Shown: positions 26,793 to 34,420 of the stretch, one piece after another
Numbering within the stretch: the first letter of the stretch is position 1
Layout of the letters: each line of letters begins with the position of its first letter
Source: JBBIII01 sp037446575
GTDB lineage: Bacteria; Bacteroidota; Ignavibacteria; UBA10030
DNA length: 53,758 bases
Reading direction: 5' to 3'
Assembly (NCBI GenBank): GCA_037446575.1
Contig: JBBIII010000008.1
Span: forward strand, 1-53,758
The notes under the pieces: model-generated
The model's input: only the letters and a program-made list of their open reading frames with translations
Told to the model about the DNA's origin: nothing
The model's database searches: none
Made by a program: the position numbers and the translations under genes

Positions 26793-27697
26793 TATTTAAT
26801 AAGAGAACCGATCCTGCCCCACCGAACCGATGCAAGGCGGCCGAATATATCGTACAAAGGAATGTCTGAATTCCAAGACCAATAGATGATCATTGGCGAA
26901 CCGACAAGGTTTTCTTTAGGGATGAATCCCCAATATCTGCTGTCAAGACTATTATCGCGGTGATCGCCCATTCCAAATAAATAATCTTTTTCAACTGTAT
27001 ATGAATTTGTTGGATGCCCATCTATCGTTACTTGTCCGTTTTTTAATTCTGCCGTATGTCCTTCTCGTTTGATGAATATTTTCCATGCATCAAAATTATC
27101 GGTGTTCAATTGAATTGTCATGCCCTGTTTTGGAACTACAATTGGTCCGAAATTATCTTCATTCCAATTTGAACCGACTGGAAATGTGCGATCGTCTGTT
27201 TCAGCCGGCATGATAGACCAACTTCGATCAAATTTTACATTGCGAGGCAGCGGCGACATCTTTCCGTTCACATACAAAACGCGATTACGTATTAAGATAG
27301 TATCGCCGGGCAACCCAACGCATCGTTTTAAATAAAAAGTGAAATCTACTGGTTCAACTTCATCGCGCATGCCCGGGAATACAAAAACAATTACATCTCC
27401 TCTTTTCACCTCTTTTATAGCGGGAAGACTGAAATATGGCAAGCGTACGTTTGTAAAAGGAATATTTCTGGGAGATGTTCCGCCGTAAATAAATTTGTTC
27501 ACGAATAAAAACTCACCTGTCAGCACTTCATTTTCCATTGAACCGGTCGGAACAAGAAATGATGCCACGACAAAATTATTAATTAAAAGGAATAACCCGA
27601 TTACAATACCTGCCTCTTTTAAAAATGCCAATATTTTTTTCTTTAGTGTTTGCGGGTTTGCTTGTTCTTCCGTTTTTTGCTTCTTTTCACTATTCAT
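26792..27697 (-). CDS. lepB: Signal peptidase I (first of a tandem pair)
   Basis: Second signal peptidase I paralogue, 301 residues, starting at an ATG with AAGGATTA upstream. TM helix at about 28-48; catalytic Ser53 in 'PTGSMENEVLTGEFLFVNK'; Lys124 in 'FYLKRCVGLPGDTI'; box E 'YLFGMGDHRDNSLDSRYWGFI'. Its substrate-facing segment between Ser and Lys differs from the downstream copy, so the two may prefer different precursors. It lies 76 bases downstream of lepA, a lepA-lepB linkage common in bacteria, which supports one transcript lepA-lepB-lepB. Confidence 0.93.
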   Translation of the reverse strand: MNSEKKQKTEEQANPQTLKKKILAFLKEAGIVIGLFLLINNFVVASFLVPTGSMENEVLTGEFLFVNKFIYGGTSPRNIPFTNVRLPYFSLPAIKEVKRGDVIVFVFPGMRDEVEPVDFTFYLKRCVGLPGDTILIRNRVLYVNGKMSPLPRNVKFDRSWSIMPAETDDRTFPVGSNWNEDNFGPIVVPKQGMTIQLNTDNFDAWKIFIKREGHTAELKNGQVTIDGHPTNSYTVEKDYLFGMGDHRDNSLDSRYWGFIPKENLVGSPMIIYWSWNSDIPLYDIFGRLASVRWGRIGSLIK

Positions 27698-27773
27698 AAT
27701 TAATCCTTTTTTTATAAACTATTTGATATTACAACAATCGCAAAACAACAAATCGAAAATCTATAAATCCATT

Positions 27774-29573
27774 CTACTCTTCCATCGAAAGCACAGCTAA
27801 AAAAGCTTCTTGCGGTATTTCAACTCTACCGACTTGCTTCATTCGCTTTTTGCCCTCTTTCTGTTTTTCAAGCAATTTGCGTTTTCGTGTAATATCGCCG
27901 CCATAGCATTTTGCTAAAACATTTTTCCTTATTGCGCTGATGGATTCACGCGCTATAATTTTGCTTCCAATCGCCGCTTGTATTGCTACTTCAAACATTT
28001 GACGAGGAATAAGCTCTCGAAGTTTCGAGCAAAGTTTTCTCCCCCATTCATACGATTTAGAACGATGAACAATTGTTGAAAGCGCATCAACTGGTTCGCC
28101 GTTTAACAATATATCTAATTTTACCAGATCCGATTCACGATAATCAAGAAAATCATAGTCAAATGACGCATAGCCGCGAGACATTGATTTTAGCTTGTCG
28201 TAAAAGTCAAATATAATTTCAGATAATGGAAGCTCGAAGTGTATATCGACTCTTTCAGGACTTAGGTACGTTGTATTTTTATGAATGCCCCGCCGATCCA
28301 TACAAAGTTTCATCAAATTACCAATATATTCTGCAGGAGTAATAATTTGAGCTTTAACAAACGGTTCTTCAACTTTCTCTATTTTTCCGGAATCCGGCAT
28401 TAAGGCGGGATTATCTACTAAGATTACTTCATTATCTGTTTTTGTAACACGGTACTCTACGTTCGGAACAGTATTTATAAGATGTTGGTCGTATTCGCGC
28501 TCTAATCTTTCACGGATAATTTCCATATGCAAAAGTCCAAGAAAGCCCGCGCGGAAACCAAAACCGAGAGCCACCGAACTTTCCGGTTCAAAAACAAGCG
28601 AAGCATCGTTTAATTTCAATTTATCTAAAGCATCCCGCAATTCGCCGAAGTCATCGCTGTTCGATGGATAAATTCCGCTGAAGACCATCGGCTTTGCCTC
28701 TTTGTAACCGGGAAGCGGTTCAAGAGCAGGATTTTCGACCAGAGTAATTGTATCGCCTACTTTTGTATCGTGCACATCTTTTACATTTGCGATAATATAA
28801 CCGACATTGCCAGCAGAAAGCGCGCCGATTCGCTTCTTTTGCATTTCGAGTATGCCTACCTCTTCTGCTTGAAATTCTTTTTTATTCGAGAAAAATCGAA
28901 TCCTATCTTTTTCCTTAACTGTTCCATCCATTACGCGCACATAAGCAACTGCTCCACGATATTCATCAAAGACAGAATCAAATATTAATGCTTTAAGCGG
29001 CGCATTTGGATCGCCTTTGGGCGTCGATATTCGCGCTACTATTGCCTCTAAAACTTCTTCCGTGCCTATTCCCGATTTTGCGCTGCCCATTATTATCTCG
29101 TTTTCTTTGCATCCGATAAGATCCGTTACTTGCTTCTTTACAGAATCAATCATAGTCTTTGCGCTCGGCAAATCGATTTTATTGATGAATGGAATTATTT
29201 CTAAACCCGCCTCTATTGCAAGATATAAATTTGAAATAGTTTGAGCTTCAACGCCTTGTGTTGCATCTACAACAAGAATCGCCCCTTCACATGCGGCAAG
29301 CGAGCGCGAAACTTCATAAGTAAAATCTACATGCCCCGGTGTATCGATTAAATTTAAAGTGTAGTTCTTATTATTCTTAGCAATATATTTTAACTGTATA
29401 GCATGAAGCTTAATTGTAATTCCGCGTTCCTGCTCCAAATCCATATCATCCAACATCTGCTTTGTCAGGTCACGCGCGGCAACAGTGCCAGTGTATTCGA
29501 GCAAACGGTCGGCAAGCGTCGATTTGCCGTGGTCAATGTGCGCAATTATGCAAAAATTTCGAATTTGGTCCAT
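27774..29573 (-). CDS. lepA: Elongation factor 4 (LepA)
   Basis: Ribosome-binding GTPase acting on stalled or initiating ribosomes. The 599-residue product has full family length. The G domain has 'AHIDHGKSTLADRLLEYTG' (G1), 'ERGITIK' (G2), 'DTPGHVDF' (G3) and 'NKIDLPSA' (G4); then come the EF-Tu-like domain 2, EF-G-like domains III and V ('GFGFRAGFLGLLHMEII'), and the LepA-specific C-terminal domain with 'AKCYGGDITRKRKLLEKQKE' and 'GKKRMKQVGRVEIPQEAF'. No residue seems missing. It heads the lepA-lepB-lepB cluster and diverges from the epimerase at 29751. Confidence 0.97.
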   Translation of the reverse strand: MDQIRNFCIIAHIDHGKSTLADRLLEYTGTVAARDLTKQMLDDMDLEQERGITIKLHAIQLKYIAKNNKNYTLNLIDTPGHVDFTYEVSRSLAACEGAILVVDATQGVEAQTISNLYLAIEAGLEIIPFINKIDLPSAKTMIDSVKKQVTDLIGCKENEIIMGSAKSGIGTEEVLEAIVARISTPKGDPNAPLKALIFDSVFDEYRGAVAYVRVMDGTVKEKDRIRFFSNKKEFQAEEVGILEMQKKRIGALSAGNVGYIIANVKDVHDTKVGDTITLVENPALEPLPGYKEAKPMVFSGIYPSNSDDFGELRDALDKLKLNDASLVFEPESSVALGFGFRAGFLGLLHMEIIRERLEREYDQHLINTVPNVEYRVTKTDNEVILVDNPALMPDSGKIEKVEEPFVKAQIITPAEYIGNLMKLCMDRRGIHKNTTYLSPERVDIHFELPLSEIIFDFYDKLKSMSRGYASFDYDFLDYRESDLVKLDILLNGEPVDALSTIVHRSKSYEWGRKLCSKLRELIPRQMFEVAIQAAIGSKIIARESISAIRKNVLAKCYGGDITRKRKLLEKQKEGKKRMKQVGRVEIPQEAFLAVLSMEE

Positions 29574-29598
29574 CGATTTCTATACTATTCTTAAATGA

Positions 29599-29647
29599 CA
29601 AAGAGTAAAGAGGGAAAGCTTTTTATAATCCGCTCTTTACTCCTTTG
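29599..29647. promoter_or_regulatory. Long inverted repeat in the lepA/epimerase divergent spacer
   Basis: CAAAGAGTAAAGAG (29599-29612) pairs with CTCTTTACTCCTTTG (29633-29647); only one C is unpaired, giving a 14-bp stem around a 20-base loop. It lies 26 bases upstream of the lepA start and about 100 upstream of the epimerase start. It could be an operator for the divergent pair, or a hairpin in the lepA 5' leader. No T-run follows on either strand, so a terminator is less likely. Confidence 0.45.
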
Positions 29648-29750
29648 ACTTGTAAAAAGATAGTAGAAAATGCTTAGAAGAGCAAGACAAGTTGATAAAG
29701 TTGGATTTTATGCTACCGTTTTTGTAGTTTTTATAACAACAGGAAAAAGA

Positions 29751-30677
29751 ATGAAAATAATAATTGCCGGTGGAAGCGGATTGATAGGAAGAAAATTGAT
29801 CAGTGCGCTTCTAATTAAGAAACATGAAATTACATTGCTTTCGCGCTCCCCGGAAAAATTTAAAAAAGATTTTCCCGAATTACATATTGAATTTTGGGAT
29901 GCGAAAACGAACGGTAATCTAATTATACTAATGGAAGGATGCGATGTAGTTATTAACTTAACAGGCGAATCTATTGCAAGTAAAAGATGGAGCAGAAAGC
30001 AAAAACAAAAGATATTTTCCAGTCGCATAAATTCAACGCGGGCAATAATTGAAGCGATTAGACAGGTCAATAATAAACCGTCTGTGCTAATAAACGCCTC
30101 GGCTGTTGGCTTTTATGGCAATAGATTAGAAGGCGAAGTAACGGAAGAATATCCAAAAGGAATGGGTTTCCTTGCCGATGTTTGCGCTAAATGGGAAGAA
30201 GAAGCATTAACAGCAATAAAGTTAGCTGTTCGAGTTGTTTTGTTAAGAACAGGAATTGTTTTAGATAAAAATAACGGAGCTTTGAAAAAGCTTTTATTTC
30301 CGTTTAAGCTGTTTTTAGGTGGATCAATAGGTTCGGGAGCTCAATGGTTTCCATGGATACATCTGCAGGATGAGATTAATGCAATTTTATTTTCAATCGA
30401 GAATAATCAAATCAATGGACCGATTAATCTTACTGCGCCACAACCAGTGCGAATGAAGGAATTCTGTAAAATTCTTGGAAACGTTATGCAACGTCCGTCA
30501 TGGTTGAACGTTCCATCGTTTATATTAAAATTGGCGCTTGGTGAAATGGCAGAATCGCTTTTATTACATGGTCAAAAAGTAATTCCAAAAAAATTAATAG
30601 ACTCAGGATTCGAATTTCAATTTCCGGAACTTCAAGACGCGCTAAAAAATATTTTAGCTAACGCAGAGGGATTTTAA
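29751..30677 (+). CDS. TIGR01777 family NAD(P)-binding epimerase-like protein
   Basis: Atypical short-chain dehydrogenase related to E. coli YfcH and cyanobacterial/plastid SulA-type proteins; its reaction is unknown. The ATG at 29751 is preceded by AGGAAAAAG and gives 308 residues starting 'MKIIIAGGSGLIGRKLISAL', the NAD(P) motif. A reading that starts at 29670 adds 27 residues before this motif and is rejected. Other motifs: 'VVINLTGESIASKRWS', 'SRINSTRAIIEAI', 'ASAVGFYGNR' and 'WFPWIHLQDEINAILF', then the DUF1731 C-terminal part 'RPSWLNVPSFILKLALGEMA'. Its last 20 bases overlap the 3' end of the convergent DUF5683 gene. Confidence 0.9.
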   Translation: MKIIIAGGSGLIGRKLISALLIKKHEITLLSRSPEKFKKDFPELHIEFWDAKTNGNLIILMEGCDVVINLTGESIASKRWSRKQKQKIFSSRINSTRAIIEAIRQVNNKPSVLINASAVGFYGNRLEGEVTEEYPKGMGFLADVCAKWEEEALTAIKLAVRVVLLRTGIVLDKNNGALKKLLFPFKLFLGGSIGSGAQWFPWIHLQDEINAILFSIENNQINGPINLTAPQPVRMKEFCKILGNVMQRPSWLNVPSFILKLALGEMAESLLLHGQKVIPKKLIDSGFEFQFPELQDALKNILANAEGF

Positions 30678-31236
30678 ATCTTATAGCCGCGCTGCCGCCA
30701 AGCTCATCTGACACATCGAAATTATATAATGTCGCACCGACATAAGCATCTACTATATTCAATATATAAGTCAAAGCTAAGTATATTATAAATTCATCCC
30801 GCTGATTGCGGTAATAATCGCGAAGACTTTTAATAAAAATATCGCCTGTACGATGCAACGTATCCAAGCGAACAGACTCTAAATATTTTCCTTTATAATC
30901 TTCATACTTATTATTTGATTTTATTGCAATAGAGCTAAAATATGCTCCGAATCCCCAAATAAGCGGTATTGTGTAATATCTGCTGCTGTAAATCTGACCG
31001 GACCCCGGTAAAATTGCGGAAAGCAGCATCGCTAAATTACCAGATTTAGCATTTCGTTCATCAGAAAGTTTAATTTTGCCAGTTCGAATTCCGAGTGAAT
31101 CGTTTATATCTGAAAATTTTGTTATAGAATCGGATTTTATTAATACTGACGATACCTTCGTTTGGGCGAATTGATTTTCGGAAACTGAAAGTAAGAGAGT
31201 AACAATTGCGATTAATTTGTAGATAAGTTTTTCCAT
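30658..31236 (-). CDS. DUF5683 membrane protein
   Basis: Small membrane protein of 192 residues from the ATG at 31236 (the codon before is a TTG). Residues 1-25 form a signal peptide or first helix. The DUF5683 core begins at 'NLAMLLSAILPGSGQIYSSRYYTIPLIWGFGAY' (shown in parts: 'LLSAILPGSGQIY', 'PLIWGFGAYFSS'), with further hydrophobic segments near 'FIIYLALTYILNIVDAYVGA'. The function is unknown. In Bacteroidetes this domain is often encoded next to parA, parB and lepB, as here, where RidA separates it from parB. It overlaps the convergent epimerase gene by 20 bases at the 3' end. Confidence 0.82.
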   Translation of the reverse strand: MEKLIYKLIAIVTLLLSVSENQFAQTKVSSVLIKSDSITKFSDINDSLGIRTGKIKLSDERNAKSGNLAMLLSAILPGSGQIYSSRYYTIPLIWGFGAYFSSIAIKSNNKYEDYKGKYLESVRLDTLHRTGDIFIKSLRDYYRNQRDEFIIYLALTYILNIVDAYVGATLYNFDVSDELGGSAAIRFKIPLR

Positions 31237-31259
31237 CAATTCAATTAAATAGGCGTTTG

Positions 31260-31649
31260 TTATCGTTTCACGATTGCGACAGCTTCAATTTCAACTCTTA
31301 CGTCTTTTGGAAGTCGAGCAACTTCTACTGTAGAGCGTGCTGGCGCTGTATTATTTAGAAACTCGGAATATACTTCGTTCATTGCGGCAAATTCGTTCAT
31401 GTCTTTCAAGAAGACAGTAGTCTTTATTACAGAGTCGAGCGAACCGCCTGCTTCAATTAGAATTGCTTCGAGATTTTTTAGAACCTGTCTTGTTTGAGCT
31501 TTAATATCTCCTTCTACAATCTTTCCTGTGTTTGGCTCAATTGGAATTTGCCCCGCAGTGTAGATAAATTTTCCTTCAACTAAAATTGCTTGACTATATG
31601 GACCGATCGGCGCCGGCGCATTGTCAGTTTTAATTTTTTGAATATTCAC
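31260..31649 (-). CDS. ridA: RidA family reactive-intermediate deaminase
   Basis: Hydrolyses reactive 2-aminoacrylate and other enamine/imine products of PLP enzymes to 2-oxoacids. The 129-residue product starts at a GTG and is of normal length. It carries 'APAPIGPYSQAILVEGKFIY', the Rid motif with 'TAGQIP', 'DSVIKTTVFLKDMNEFAAMNEVY' (in parts) and the C-terminal 'PARSTVEVARLPKDVRVEIE', in which Arg binds the substrate carboxylate and Glu is catalytic. It lies between parB and the DUF5683 gene on the same strand, about 100 bases after parB. Confidence 0.92.
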   Translation of the reverse strand: MNIQKIKTDNAPAPIGPYSQAILVEGKFIYTAGQIPIEPNTGKIVEGDIKAQTRQVLKNLEAILIEAGGSLDSVIKTTVFLKDMNEFAAMNEVYSEFLNNTAPARSTVEVARLPKDVRVEIEAVAIVKR

Positions 31650-31749
31650 AGTTGATTGCTTAGTAATTTAATCTTTGAAAAATTATGCGTTAATTTATCA
31701 AAAAATAGACATTCAAAATTTCTATTTCCAAATCACAAATTCCCGATAG

Positions 31750-32652
31750 TTACTTTCTTATAAAAATATCCATTAACCTATCAAAATCGTCGAGTGAGTA
31801 GTACTCGATAATAATTTCGCCGCGATCTTTTCCTTTTGCCCGCACTTTTACTTTTGTGCCAAGCGCTTGTCTTAATTGATCTTCAAAATTATGAACGTTG
31901 TTTAATATCTCGGCTTTGTTTTGTTGAGATTTCTTTTTCGGTTGTTGGGACGCACGCACCAAATCTTCAACTTTTCTAACGGATAGATCATTATCGATGA
32001 TTTTATCATATAAGCGGAGTTGGATTTTTTCCTTCGGAAGATTAATTAATGCGCGCGCATGCCCCATAGAAATCTTTTCTCTGCGCAATCCTTCTTGTAT
32101 TTTTAGCGGAAGCTTTAATAACCTAATGAAATTTGCAATGGTGCTTCGGTCTTTTCCAACTTTCTTGGCAATTTCTTCCGGCGTTAAATTACATTCATCT
32201 ATTAATCTTTGATATGCGGTTGCAATTTCCATGGGATTAAGATACTCTCGCTGAATGTTTTCAATTAAAGCGAGTTCCAACATCTCTTCGTCAGTTTTGA
32301 CGGCAATAATGTAAGATGGAATTTGCTTGAGCCGAGCTTCTTGAGCGGCACGCAGACGACGCTCTCCAGAAATTAATTGGTAACCCGATTCGAAGCGGCG
32401 CACTGTAATTGGTTGTATAATACCTTTTTCTTGTATTGAACGAGTGAGTTCATCAAGCGATTCTTTATCAAAATCGGTGCGCGGTTGGAATGGGTTTGGT
32501 TTAATTTTTGCTATATCGATACTTGCTATTATTCCAATTTCACCTGTATCACGACCAATGGTGTTGTCGTATAAACTAACTTCTATTTTAGGAGTTTTAG
32601 GAATTAAGGCATTAAGTCCGCGCCCAAGAACAGATTTTTTTTGAATTGTCAT
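31750..32652 (-). CDS. parB: Chromosome partitioning protein ParB
   Basis: Centromere-binding CTPase that loads at parS and spreads along DNA. The 300-residue product has the N-terminal tail 'KKSVLGRGLNALIP', which stimulates ParA, then 'IKPNPFQPRTDFD', the CTP-binding 'ISGERRLRAAQEA' (GERRxRA box), 'ALIENIQREYLNPMEIA', the helix-turn-helix 'LTPEEIAKKVGKDRSTIANF', and a C-terminal dimerisation region. It overlaps parA by 4 bases. No parS site of good quality was found in the window. Confidence 0.95.
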   Translation of the reverse strand: MTIQKKSVLGRGLNALIPKTPKIEVSLYDNTIGRDTGEIGIIASIDIAKIKPNPFQPRTDFDKESLDELTRSIQEKGIIQPITVRRFESGYQLISGERRLRAAQEARLKQIPSYIIAVKTDEEMLELALIENIQREYLNPMEIATAYQRLIDECNLTPEEIAKKVGKDRSTIANFIRLLKLPLKIQEGLRREKISMGHARALINLPKEKIQLRLYDKIIDNDLSVRKVEDLVRASQQPKKKSQQNKAEILNNVHNFEDQLRQALGTKVKVRAKGKDRGEIIIEYYSLDDFDRLMDIFIRK

Positions 32653-33464
32653 AGTTTCATATCAATTATAGGTTCTTTGTGCAACATCGGCTCGATTGCA
32701 AAAAACTTGTTATTTCTTAAAACTTCTTTTGCTAATTCCATGTAATTACGAGATCCTATACAAATTGCATCATAAAGAATGATCGGTTTTCCGAAACTTG
32801 GCGCTTCGCTTAAACGAATGTTTCTCGTTACAATTGTACTGAATACTTTATCTCCAAAATAACGTTTTACTTCTTCAACAATCTGATTTGAAAGACGCAG
32901 ACGAGAATCGAACATTGTTAATAAAACGCCCTCAATGTCGAGTTTAGGGTTCAAATTTTTCTTTACCATATTTATAGTGCTAAAAAGCTGGCCAAGACCT
33001 TCGAGCGCAAAATATTCACATTGAACTGGAATCAACACAGAATCTGCCGCAGTGAGAGCGTTCAGAGTCAACAAACCAAGCGAGGGGGGGCAATCTACAA
33101 CAATAAAATCATATCGACTAATAATTTTTTGCAGCGATTTACTTAGCAAGTATTCTCTATTTTCTAGTTGCACCATTTCAACTTCAGCGCCAACAAGATT
33201 AATGTGGGAAGGTAGAATGGAAAGATAAGGCATTTGTGTCGGTTGCACGGCTGAATCAGGCTCAATTTCTCCTACTAAAACTTCATAAATAGATTTACCA
33301 ACAATTCCATTTGAGCCGATGCCGCTTGTAGCGTTCGCTTGGGGATCGTTATCTACAAGTAAGGTTCGCTTCTCTGCGGCTGCAAGCGATGCGGCAAGAT
33401 TGATTGCTGTTGTTGTTTTCCCGACTCCTCCTTTTTGATTTGCCACTACGATTATTTTTGCCAC
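32649..33464 (-). CDS. parA: Chromosome partitioning ATPase ParA (Soj)
   Basis: Walker-type ATPase that moves ParB-bound origins. The 271-residue product begins 'MAKIIVVANQKGGVGKTTTA', with the deviant Walker A box and signature lysine, then 'LLVDNDPQANATSGIG', 'FIVVDCPPSLGLLTLNALTA' and 'IPVQCEYFALEGLGQL'. The lack of an N-terminal DNA-binding domain marks it as the chromosomal Soj type rather than a plasmid P1 type. It heads parA-parB, with 83 bases to the thioesterase gene upstream. Confidence 0.95.
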   Translation of the reverse strand: MAKIIVVANQKGGVGKTTTAINLAASLAAAEKRTLLVDNDPQANATSGIGSNGIVGKSIYEVLVGEIEPDSAVQPTQMPYLSILPSHINLVGAEVEMVQLENREYLLSKSLQKIISRYDFIVVDCPPSLGLLTLNALTAADSVLIPVQCEYFALEGLGQLFSTINMVKKNLNPKLDIEGVLLTMFDSRLRLSNQIVEEVKRYFGDKVFSTIVTRNIRLSEAPSFGKPIILYDAICIGSRNYMELAKEVLRNNKFFAIEPMLHKEPIIDMKL

Positions 33465-33547
33465 AACAACCTGCTTATACTTTTTTTATTAATAAATTAG
33501 TTGAAAAAATATACAGTTTTTTGATTGTTCAATCAACTTTATCGTGT

Positions 33548-33976
33548 TTATAATAGAGATAATTTTTCTTTTAGTCTATCTGGAGCTTTAGCAATTTTTT
33601 TTGTCTGCTTATTGATAAACGCAATGCCTGTTTTGACGCGGGCTATTTCTTTTTTAGTCGCTTTATTTGTCAGTCTAAATATAAAATCGCAAGATGCAAT
33701 TTGAATATCAACAACCGCCACTTCTACAATTAGCCGGTCGCCATAAAATCCCTCTGAAGTATAAACAACAACAGCGTCTGCCATTGTAATTGCCAATCCT
33801 TCGATGTCAATCTCCGAATAGCCAACACTTTTTAGAAATTGAACTCTCGCTTCATGAACAATAGAAAGGACACTGTCGTTGCCAAGATGACCGCCATAAT
33901 TAATATCGCTAATTCTTATCGGTATTTCTGTCTGAAAGTGAAAACGCTCTGGGAGATTAAGTTTAATACGCGGCAT
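33548..33976 (-). CDS. Hotdog-fold acyl-CoA thioesterase
   Basis: 4HBT-type thioesterase of 142 residues. The motif 'IRISDINYGGHLGNDSVLSI' holds the Asp and Gly-His of the active-site loop and helix start, followed by 'HEARVQFLKSVGYSE' and 'VVVYTSEGFYGDRLIVEV', the usual hotdog pattern. The substrate is unknown. It lies upstream of parA on the same strand with an 83-base gap and may be part of the same transcript. Confidence 0.85.
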   Translation of the reverse strand: MPRIKLNLPERFHFQTEIPIRISDINYGGHLGNDSVLSIVHEARVQFLKSVGYSEIDIEGLAITMADAVVVYTSEGFYGDRLIVEVAVVDIQIASCDFIFRLTNKATKKEIARVKTGIAFINKQTKKIAKAPDRLKEKLSLL

Positions 33977-34103
33977 ATTTTATTCCTTATTTATAATAAT
34001 TGATAAAATTATAATGAATAGTTGAATGGAAAAAAAGAAAGGAACGCGTGTAACTAGAAGATCAATTTTTACGTAAGCTAACTTAAAATTAAAGAAGGAC
34101 AAT

Positions 34104-34304
34104 ATGCTAACATTTATTGCATGGATCATATTACTATTAATTAGTTGGCAATTGGCACTAATATCATTAGTTTTGTATCCGATTGTTTGGGTGATTTTAT
34201 TGCCATTTCGATTGATTGGTATTACGGTTGAAGGGTTATTTGCATTTTTAAAAGCATTGATAATGCTACCAGCAAGAATTTTAGGCGGACGAAGAGTCGG
34301 TTAA
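34104..34304 (+). CDS. Small membrane protein (66 aa)
   Basis: Very hydrophobic 66-residue protein, preceded by AAGGA eight bases before the ATG. Two helices, about 3-33 ('FIAWIILLLISWQLALISLV' and on) and 40-56, are followed by the basic tail 'ARILGGRRVG', which fits a cytoplasmic C-terminus. I recognise no named family. Good ribosome binding site, complete hydrophobic pattern and a clear spacing from its neighbours support a real gene. Confidence 0.7.
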   Translation: MLTFIAWIILLLISWQLALISLVLYPIVWVILLPFRLIGITVEGLFAFLKALIMLPARILGGRRVG

Positions 34305-34420
34305 TGTCTTATAATATTCATAAAACCTGCTATTCTTAATTTTATTTCATTGTTTGTCTCATTGCAATTCGGCTCATTTTTTGGTACTCTTTTCATGAAA
34401 TTTACTATGAGTCTAAAATA

